Assembly (NCBI RefSeq): GCF_938018035.1
Contig: NZ_CALIJF010000253.1
Coordinates: 1-12,431, forward strand
From: an uncultured Campylobacter sp.
GTDB lineage: Bacteria; Campylobacterota; Campylobacteria; Campylobacterales; Campylobacteraceae
Length of the DNA: 12,431 nucleotides
Direction: 5' to 3'
Part shown: piece by piece, positions 7,309 through 12,431 of the stretch
Layout of the letters: each line of letters opens with the position of its first letter
How positions within the stretch are numbered: position 1 is the stretch's first letter
The notes under the pieces: generated by a model
What the model was told of the DNA's origin: nothing
Database searches by the model: none
Seen by the model: only the letters and a program-made list of their open reading frames with translations
Program-made: the position numbers and the translations under genes

Positions 7309-9030
7309 CTAAACCTTCTTAAAATTTACGCTAAATTTGCTTCCGCGTCCTACTTCGCTACGTAGTGAAACCTGCGCATTATGGATCTTTGCGATTTGTG
7401 AGGCGATGGCTAGCCCGAGTCCTGCGCCGCTATTTTGCTCGCGATTTCTGGAACGCTCTATTTGATAGAGCTTGTCCCAAATTTTAGTTTGCAAAGCAGG
7501 CTCAATGCCCTCTCCATCGTCGCTTATGCTAAGTTCGTACGCGTCTGCACTGACGCAAAGCTCTAAAGCGACGCTGCTGCGCGTAAATTTTAAAGCATTG
7601 CTTAAAAGATTGTTAATCAGCCTGATCAAAAGCAGCTCATCGCCGTTTACGCGCACGCCCTCGGCTATCTGCGAGCTAAAGCTTAGCCCTTTTTGTGCGC
7701 ACAAAAGTTGAAAGTCTTGCGCACACTCGCTTGCGATTTTGCTTAAGCTTACGGGTGCCAAACACACGCTACGCTGCAAGCGAGCAAGCTCTAAAATCTG
7801 CTCTATTAACGCCGAAATTTTACGCGCTTGATTGTTGATGACCGCGAAACTCTCCTTCGCCTCGCTCGCGTCTTGCTCGTAGGCTAGGGCGTAGTCGCTT
7901 TGAGCCAGTATGACGGCAGCGGGCGTACGCAGCTCATGCGAAAGATCGGCGCTTAGCTGCCGCTCGCGCTCAAACGCGCTTTGCAGCGATGCTAGCATTT
8001 CATTAAACGTAGCTGCGAGCGCGCTTAGCTCATCCTTGCCTCGCGGTAGTTCTATTCGCCGCGTAAAATCGCCGCTAGCTCCGATCTCGCTAGCTGTACG
8101 CGACATAGTGCGCACGGGCTTAAACGCTCTTTTTATGATTGCGTAGCCGCCGTAGATGATGAGCGCCACAAATAGCGGCGATAGGATAAGAGCGATTAGC
8201 ATCACGCGCTTCATCGCAAGCTCAAACTCGCTAACTGCGATGACGCCGCGTATCCATGCGCTGCGCCCTTTGATCTGCGCGTCGTAATAGAAAAACTCAT
8301 CGTCGTCAAGCTCCACCTCGCGCGCGCCTTGAGGCGAGAGCGGCAGCGCAGGATCGAAGCCTTTAGGCACAAACCCTGCGATCACGCCGCCTTGTCCGTC
8401 ATGCTCTTAGAAAAATACACCGTCATCAAAGCTTTTTAGCTTGTCATCGCGCGCAGCTTTTTGCACTAGGTGGGCAAGCTTTTTTTGGCTGACGGAGCTT
8501 CCTGATACTTCGTCTAAAATATAGCCGCAAATGCCGATAATAGCGCCTGCAAGCGCCAAAATAAATACGCTATAATAAAGCGTCACGCGCAGGCTGATAG
8601 GTAGCGCGCGTGAGCTAAAATTCTCCTTAGCCGTTGTAAATACTCTAGATAATACTTGAGCAAAATTTTGTATTGTGATTTTAGATGCGAAATTTTGTCC
8701 TTGACTTTGCGCGAGGACGCTATTAGAATTTTGCGCTAGATCAGGCGTTGCGCTTGTAGCAGCAAAATTCGGCGCGGAATTTGATGCCAGATTTTGCGTG
8801 GAATTCCGTTTAAAATTTGACGCCTGGCTTTGAGTAGAATTTAGAGCCCGGTTTAACTCGATATTTTGCGTGGGATTTTTCTTGCGGCTTTTCTTTAAAC
8901 ACGCAAAATTATGCGTAAAATTATGTTTAAAATTTCGCACGAATTTTAATATGAAAAGCGCCGTAGCGGCAAAAATCTGCTTCGCAATCGCTGAAATTTT
9001 AATCCAAATCTTGCTATCTTGCCACGACAT
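7309..9030 (-). pseudogene. Sensor histidine kinase, reading frame interrupted by one in-frame TAA
   Basis: One frame runs from ATG 9030 (GAGGG ribosome site 7 nt upstream; TTG 9036 is too close to it) to the stop at 7309-7311, broken only by TAA at 8407-8409. It overlaps the response regulator end by 17 nt. Before the stop: 207 residues with a hydrophobic segment (about 12-31), an Asn/Ser/Gln-rich extension (33-138), a transmembrane helix (150-172) and the start of a periplasmic domain. After it: the rest of the sensor domain, a second helix, HAMP, DLSHELRTP (His365 of the readthrough protein), the N box INNLLSNALKF, and the ATP-lid motifs SDDGEGIE and GAGLGLAI, all intact. GTG 8385 could restart translation, giving a 358-residue kinase with one helix. 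Real disruption, readthrough, reinitiation and sequencing error all remain possible. It would phosphorylate the regulator encoded just upstream. Confidence 0.85.
8407..8409 (-). other. In-frame TAA that splits the histidine kinase
   Basis: The codons read GTA TTT TTC TAA GAG CAT GAC, in frame with both halves; coding-type sequence continues immediately (EHDGQGGVIAGF). A single substitution of AAA, CAA or GAA would restore the frame. Confidence 0.9.
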
Positions 9031-9676
9031 AGCCAAGCCCTCGCTTCGTTTCTATTATATCGCCGTGCTCGCCTAGCTTTTTGCGGATATTTTTGATTAA
9101 AACATCGATAACATTTGAGCTTGTTTCGTCGCTAAAATCCCAAATGCTCTCGCCGATTTGTTCGCGGCTTAAAATCGCACCGCGATTTAGCATCAAAAGC
9201 TCTAAAATTCTATATTCCTTACCCGTTAGCTCCACTACCTCGCCCGCGCAGACGACCGATTTTTTACTTAGATTTAGGCGCACTTGCCTTATGATAATTT
9301 CGTTATCCGCAGTAGCGTTTTTACGCCTGATAATTGCGCGAAGCCGCGCCAAAAGCTCACGAAAATCAAAGGGCTTAACCATATAATCGTCTGCGCCCAG
9401 ATCAAGCCCTGCGATGATATCTTCTTTGGCGTCCCGCGCAGTTAAAAATAAAACCGGCGTTCCCAGTCTGCGCGCCCGCGCCGCCTTCAAAAACTCAAAG
9501 CCGTCCATCACGGGCATCATCGCATCAAGCACGATAGCGTCATATTTTGCGACATCCAAAAACTCTAGCGCTTCCTTGCCGCAAAAGGCGCAATCTACGC
9601 TGTAGCCGTCCTTTTTCAGAAATTTTGCGATGATTTGATTTAGATCTTTTTCATCCTCGACAAGTAAAATTTTCAA
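9014..9676 (-). CDS. OmpR/PhoB-family two-component response regulator
   Basis: A 220-residue DNA-binding regulator. The receiver domain (1-115) has the acidic pocket (Glu7-Asp8), phosphoacceptor Asp51 (IVLDAMMP), switch Thr79 and Lys101 (MVKPFDF). The C-terminal winged helix (about 125-220) has the typical ELTGKEYRILELL, LSREQI, SNVIDVLIKNIRKKLG and GLGYV elements. It starts with TTG at 9676: AAAGGA lies 5 nt before it, the frame closes with TAA at 9686-9688, and the next Met is at residue 53, inside the receiver core. The gene overlaps its histidine kinase by 17 nt, so the two are co-translated partners. The likely promoter is at 9713-9728. Targets are not proven; the divergent PepSY/eptA region 1.3 kb away carries an 11-bp-period repeat of the kind this family binds. 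Confidence 0.94.
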   Translation of the reverse strand: MKILLVEDEKDLNQIIAKFLKKDGYSVDCAFCGKEALEFLDVAKYDAIVLDAMMPVMDGFEFLKAARARRLGTPVLFLTARDAKEDIIAGLDLGADDYMVKPFDFRELLARLRAIIRRKNATADNEIIIRQVRLNLSKKSVVCAGEVVELTGKEYRILELLMLNRGAILSREQIGESIWDFSDETSSNVIDVLIKNIRKKLGEHGDIIETKRGLGYVVAR

Positions 9677-9712
9677 AGCGTTCCTTTAAAATTTTGCTAA
9701 TTCTAATCCGCC

Positions 9713-9728
9713 ATTTTAGCCAAAAAAC
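9713..9728 (-). promoter_or_regulatory. Putative sigma-70 promoter of the response regulator gene
   Basis: Read on the minus strand, a T6-GG stretch (9727-9720) lies just before TAAAAT (9718-9713). This resembles the T-rich -16 element plus -10 described for Campylobacter sigma-70 promoters, and would give a leader of about 30 nt. It suggests the regulator and kinase can be expressed apart from the two genes upstream. Confidence 0.4.
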
Positions 9729-9808
9729 GCATAAATTTTGCGGCGCCTTGGATGTGTAAACCCGCTCATTTTACGCACCGCTAAATTTCAGTAGCGTTGG
9801 GAGCTGCG

Positions 9809-10438
9809 CTAATTCGCAGGCGCCTTTTGTCTAGCTCTAATCTCGCTTGCCTTTTTATCCGCTACGCTTCCTAACCGCCCTAAAAAATTTAGCGCGCCTG
9901 CTGCGATATTTAGCGCAAAAAGCCCAAATCCTACGCAGCCAAGCTTGAAATTTTGCTTAGCGATTTCGCGTTTGCAGCGGCTGCAAAGCACTGGCTTGCA
10001 AGAATTACAAACCTCCGCGCAGCTTGCTGCACTGGCAGAATCTCGCGCGCTTGCTAAATTACTTGTATCTGAAAAATTTTGCGTATCGGCGAAATTTTGC
10101 TCGCTAGCGAAATTTTGCGCACTTGATAAGTCTTGCGTCTGCGAAGAATTCCGCTCGTCCTTATAATCTTTCGCATCCGCAGAAATTTTTTGATTTTCGC
10201 AACATTCCACGCTGGAAAAATCTTTAGAATTTTGCTCGCAGGGCGCGAGATTCCGCTCGCTTGTTTCGCTTGCTAAATTTGCCGAAAAATCCTGCGCATT
10301 TTCATCTAAATTTTTAGCCGCGTCTGCATTTTGGACGCCATAGTCAGCGTTTTTGTTTAAGCTAAAATCCCTAGCATCCAAAGCCTCGTTAGTTTGGGCG
10401 GAGTTATCTGCTCCACCCTTTAAGCTTTGATTTTTCAT
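9809..10438 (-). CDS. Unrecognised low-complexity protein with Cys cluster and one membrane segment
   Basis: A 209-residue protein with no family I can name. ATG 10438 has AAAGG 6 nt upstream. Residues 1-135 are hydrophilic, rich in Asn, Asp, Ser, Ala and Gln, without a signal peptide, and include a short tandem repeat (about 107-124) of the form QNFAxx with a 6-residue period. A Cys cluster, C140-x3-C144-x2-C147-x4-C152-x2-C155, resembles a zinc ribbon; C80 and C79 are extra. A hydrophobic helix (about 166-188) follows, then a short charged tail, giving a likely inner-membrane protein with its long tail in the cytoplasm. It starts 13 nt after the PepSY gene, so they form an operon, and precedes the two-component genes by 132 nt. 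Ribosome site and operon position support a real gene; function is unknown. Confidence 0.7.
   Translation of the reverse strand: MKNQSLKGGADNSAQTNEALDARDFSLNKNADYGVQNADAAKNLDENAQDFSANLASETSERNLAPCEQNSKDFSSVECCENQKISADAKDYKDERNSSQTQDLSSAQNFASEQNFADTQNFSDTSNLASARDSASAASCAEVCNSCKPVLCSRCKREIAKQNFKLGCVGFGLFALNIAAGALNFLGRLGSVADKKASEIRARQKAPAN
10074..10118. repeat. Three copies of AAATTTTGC at an exact 18-nt period
   Basis: Copies begin at 10074, 10092 and 10110. On the minus strand they encode the QNFAxx repeats of the low-complexity protein. The core AAATTT is a RAATTY site. Confidence 0.75.
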
Positions 10439-10451
10439 CTCACGCCTTTGC

Positions 10452-10955
10452 TTATTTTTGACGCTGCAAGATCTGCTCGCCCGTAGCAGCGTCGATTAGC
10501 ACCTCTTTTTTGCTCATGCCTTGGCGCAGTTTGACTTCGTATGCAGGCTTACCGCCGTTACTTTTTAAATCAACCTCGCGAAAATCCCAGCCGGCGTTTA
10601 CGCTAAGTGCTTTGGCGCGAGCGTCTGCGGCACTGATTTTGACCTGCGAATAATCAATTTTACTAGGCTTTAGCTTCTTTTGCGTTTGAGTCTTTAAAAT
10701 TTCGCCGCTTTGAGCGTCGATTTTGATCTCGTTTTCGCTACCTTCTTTATATGACTCGATCTCATAGACGAGCCTTCCGTGCTCATCGTCGATTTCTACG
10801 CTTTTTATAGTCGCGTCACCAAAGTTTTGCTGTGCGATCCCTATCGCTTGATCGAATGAAACTTTAGCATCTTTTTCGCTAAAGTTTCCTGCGTTTAATG
10901 CGCCTACAAGGGCGAATGTAGCGGCGAGCGCGCCTAAAGCTTTAAGATTTTTCAT
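10452..10955 (-). CDS. Secreted protein with two PepSY domains
   Basis: A 167-residue exported protein. The start is ATG 10955, with AAAGGA 6 nt upstream; the TTG at 10982 lacks a site and would put charged residues before the signal peptide. Residues 1-22 (MKNLKALGALAATFALVGAL...) form a Sec signal peptide with probable cleavage near LNA-G. Two PepSY repeats follow: about 31-88 (FDQAIGIAQQ, LVYEIESYKE, IKIDAQSGEIL) and about 103-165 (AADARAKALS, AYEVKLRQG, EVLIDAATGEQIL), each ending in the typical IDAxxGEIL strand. Family knowledge: PepSY domains occur as periplasmic inhibitors or sensors, and small PepSY proteins are often encoded next to two-component systems. The first gene of a minus-strand unit that continues into the low-complexity protein 13 nt later, and divergent from eptA. 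A role as a periplasmic modulator of the nearby kinase is an inference. Confidence 0.88.
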   Translation of the reverse strand: MKNLKALGALAATFALVGALNAGNFSEKDAKVSFDQAIGIAQQNFGDATIKSVEIDDEHGRLVYEIESYKEGSENEIKIDAQSGEILKTQTQKKLKPSKIDYSQVKISAADARAKALSVNAGWDFREVDLKSNGGKPAYEVKLRQGMSKKEVLIDAATGEQILQRQK

Positions 10956-10982
10956 CTTTAATCCTTTTGATTTTATTTCCAA

Positions 10983-10988
10983 ATTTTA
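10983..10988 (-). promoter_or_regulatory. Possible -10 of the PepSY gene
   Basis: TAAAAT on the minus strand (10988-10983), about 28 nt before ATG 10955. A -35 would fall near 11006-11011, just downstream of the 11-bp-period repeat at 11016-11033, a position suited to an activator. Confidence 0.35.
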
Positions 10989-11015
10989 TTTTGGATGGCG
11001 CAATTTTAAAATTCC

Positions 11016-11033
11016 AAGATGAAGCTAAGATGA
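11016..11033. promoter_or_regulatory. Direct repeat AAGATGA-N4-AAGATGA, candidate response-regulator box
   Basis: Two identical 7-mers (11016-11022 and 11027-11033) have an 11-bp start-to-start period, so both lie on the same face of the helix. OmpR/PhoB-family regulators (for example PmrA) bind tandem half-sites with this spacing. The site lies between the divergent PepSY and eptA genes, just upstream of the possible PepSY promoter. Confidence 0.5.
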
Positions 11034-11055
11034 ATACGCGCGGAATTTTAAAATT

Positions 11056-11082
11056 TCACAAAAATTTTGCTGCGATTTGTGA
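11056..11082. repeat. Inverted repeat TCACAAA-N13-TTTGTGA in the eptA upstream region
   Basis: Perfect 7-bp arms at 11056-11062 and 11076-11082. The arms face the opposite way from a CRP/FNR TGTGA-N6-TCACA site. It could be an RNA hairpin or an operator; not assigned. Confidence 0.35.
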
Positions 11083-11123
11083 GATACGAAGCGCGGAATT
11101 TCCGAGCATTTACCAAAACGCCG

Positions 11124-11146
11124 TAAAATTTCAACTTGAAATTTTA
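11124..11146. promoter_or_regulatory. 23-nt perfect inverted repeat directly before the eptA ribosome binding site
   Basis: Arms TAAAATTTCAA (11124-11134) and TTGAAATTTTA (11136-11146) flank one C. The repeat ends 4 nt before AAGGA (11151). Its left arm contains TAAAAT, a possible -10, so a bound protein could block promoter and start region together; an RNA stem here could also affect translation. Each arm holds a RAATTY word, but the arm ends and centre extend well beyond it. Confidence 0.5.
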
Positions 11147-11161
11147 TCTCAAGGAACGCTT

Positions 11162-12431
11162 GTGCTTAGCTTTTTTAAAAATCCGTCGCAGCAGAAGCTT
11201 ATTTTTCTAAGCTCGCTTGCTTTTGTGGCATTTTTTAACTTCTCGTTTTTTAAAAATATCATAAACGCCTACGGAATCTCGGGGCTAAATTTTATCTATC
11301 TTGTCTGCGACGCGGCGGCTTTGATTGCTTTTTTGACGCTATTTTTTACGATTTTTAGCTCGCGTTATACGACCAAGCCGATTTTGATGATATGCTTTTT
11401 TATTTCGTCGTTTACGGCGTATTTCATGGATAACTATAACGTCGTAATCGATTCGGAGATGATCCGCAACACAGCCCAGACGAACTTTGCCGAGTCGGCG
11501 GATCTTTTTAGCCCGAGACTAGCGATTTACGTGCTGGTGCTGGGCGTCTTGCCCTGCGTGCTGATTGCTCGCTCGCACGTTAGCTACCGTCCGCTTAAAT
11601 TTGAAATTTTAGCTAAGCTCAAAACAGCGGGCATTTGCATAATAATCATTGCGGCGCTGCTTTTCGGATTTAGCAAATACTACGCGTCGTTTTTCAGAGA
11701 GCATAAAATTTTACGCAGCTACGCAAATCCCGGATATTGGATCTATAGCAGCGTTAAATTTGCTGCAAAATCTAAAAAGCAGGGCTCGCAGCCTCTGATG
11801 CAAATCGCTGCGGACGCACATATTGATAAAAATTCCACAAGCTCAAAAAAGCTCGTCGTCGTAGTCGTGGGCGAAGCGGCGAGAGCGGATAGATTTTCGC
11901 TAAACGGCTACGAGCGAGATACTAATCCGCTACTAGCCAAAGAGCAGGGTGTTGTAAGCCTAAGCAATACCCATTCTTGCGGCACTTCGACGGCGCAAAG
12001 CGTGCCGTGCATGTTTTCGCTGCTAAATCGCGAGGAATTTAGCGTAGAAAAGGCTGCGGAGGAGCAAAACGTATTAGACATACTAAACCGCGCTGATGAC
12101 ATGGCGATTTTGTGGCGCGATAACAATTCCGATTCCAAGGGTGTGGCGCTGCGCGTAAAATATCAGGATTTTAAAATTCCGCAAAATAATCCGATCTGCG
12201 ATGTGGAGTGTAGGGATGAGGGGATGCTTGCAGGGCTTGATAAATTTATCGCCGAAAACGCGGGCAAAGATGTATTAATCGTGCTGCATCAGATGGGCAA
12301 TCACGGGCCTGCGTATTTCAAGCGCTATAAGAAAGAATTTGAAAAATTTAGCCCCGTTTGTCGCGATAACGAGCTTGAAAACTGCTCACAGCAAGAAATT
12401 TCAAACGCCTACGACAACGCGATTTTATATA
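11162..12431 (+). CDS. eptA: Phosphoethanolamine-lipid A transferase (EptA family), 3' truncated by window
   Basis: An inner-membrane enzyme that moves phosphoethanolamine from phosphatidylethanolamine to lipid A or a related acceptor at the periplasmic face. The frame is open from GTG 11162 (AAGGA 11151-11155, 6 nt before) to the window end, giving 423 residues; about 100 more are expected. Five hydrophobic helices are visible near 11-30, 42-66, 73-90, 119-138 and 155-172. The catalytic domain starts with VVVGEAARADRFSLNGY (metal ligand Glu238; the usual GETAR is GEAAR here). The nucleophile Thr275 is in HSCGTSTAQSVPCMFS, with the conserved Cys pair, followed by CDVECRDEGML and HQMGNHGPAY. 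The last metal-binding Asp-His lies beyond the window. C. jejuni EptC is a family member that also modifies the flagellar rod, so the acceptor is open. Divergent from the PepSY unit; probably controlled by the adjacent two-component system (inference). Confidence 0.93.
   Translation, partial: MLSFFKNPSQQKLIFLSSLAFVAFFNFSFFKNIINAYGISGLNFIYLVCDAAALIAFLTLFFTIFSSRYTTKPILMICFFISSFTAYFMDNYNVVIDSEMIRNTAQTNFAESADLFSPRLAIYVLVLGVLPCVLIARSHVSYRPLKFEILAKLKTAGICIIIIAALLFGFSKYYASFFREHKILRSYANPGYWIYSSVKFAAKSKKQGSQPLMQIAADAHIDKNSTSSKKLVVVVVGEAARADRFSLNGYERDTNPLLAKEQGVVSLSNTHSCGTSTAQSVPCMFSLLNREEFSVEKAAEEQNVLDILNRADDMAILWRDNNSDSKGVALRVKYQDFKIPQNNPICDVECRDEGMLAGLDKFIAENAGKDVLIVLHQMGNHGPAYFKRYKKEFEKFSPVCRDNELENCSQQEISNAYDNAILY

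Noticed and set aside
10956..10982. Upstream TTG start for the PepSY protein
   Set aside because: No ribosome site at the right distance. ATG 10955 has a good one and gives a normal signal peptide.
11038..11101. Direct repeat GCGCGGAATTT (11038-11048 and 11091-11101) as a regulator site
   Set aside because: The same or a very similar word recurs elsewhere in the window, also inside genes, so it looks like general RAATTY-associated sequence.
11908..12138. Minus-strand frame inside eptA
   Set aside because: Lies opposite the conserved catalytic region of EptA, which is convincingly coded on the plus strand.
1..12431. tRNA, rRNA, CRISPR array or transposase
   Set aside because: No cloverleaf-like segment, conserved rRNA, regularly spaced repeat array or transposase motif was seen on reading both strands. 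A short RNA gene could still be missed without a covariance search.

Overview
The window looks like chromosome of a Campylobacter (Campylobacterota), probably one of the higher-GC oral or gut species such as the gracilis/showae/rectus group. This rests on the mixture of GC-rich codons with A/T-rich AAATTT-type words, the protein families present (thioester alpha-2-macroglobulin, Tat-exported fumarate-reductase-like flavoproteins, EptA) and AAGGAG-type ribosome binding sites. The species is an inference. No RNA gene, insertion sequence, prophage or CRISPR array was seen.

Left part (1-6866, plus strand). The 3' end of a large periplasmic alpha-2-macroglobulin gene ends at 1719. It is followed by two tandem paralogous genes (1992-3542 and 4001-5545) for Tat-exported, single-domain FAD reductases of the flavocytochrome c/fumarate reductase flavoprotein type. 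They share most of their sequence but differ at a key active-site position (HH versus LY). They are separated by 458 bp of non-coding, hairpin-rich DNA. A flavodoxin/2x[4Fe-4S] fusion protein of the EFR1 type (5681-6442) follows, and then what looks like a small gene decayed by several frameshifts (6453-6866).

Middle and right part (7309-10955, minus strand). In the order of transcription this holds a secreted two-repeat PepSY protein, a low-complexity Cys-rich membrane protein, an OmpR-family response regulator with a TTG start, and its sensor histidine kinase. The kinase reading frame is interrupted by one in-frame TAA in the periplasmic sensor domain and has an unusual Asn/Ser/Gln-rich N-terminal extension.

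Right end (11162-12431, plus strand). Divergent from the PepSY gene, a GTG-started gene for an inner-membrane phosphoethanolamine-lipid A transferase (EptA family) runs off the window. The 206-bp divergent region holds an 11-bp-period direct repeat, typical of OmpR-family regulator sites, and a 23-nt inverted repeat directly upstream of the eptA ribosome binding site. Together this suggests a two-component module that controls envelope modification.

Across the whole window the palindromic word RAATTY is strongly over-represented. I counted about 140 by hand, against roughly 17 expected, while YAATTR is seen only about half a dozen times. RAATTY is the site whose methylation governs natural transformation in C. 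jejuni, so this may be an uptake signal. It also appears to seed low-complexity protein segments in the right half.
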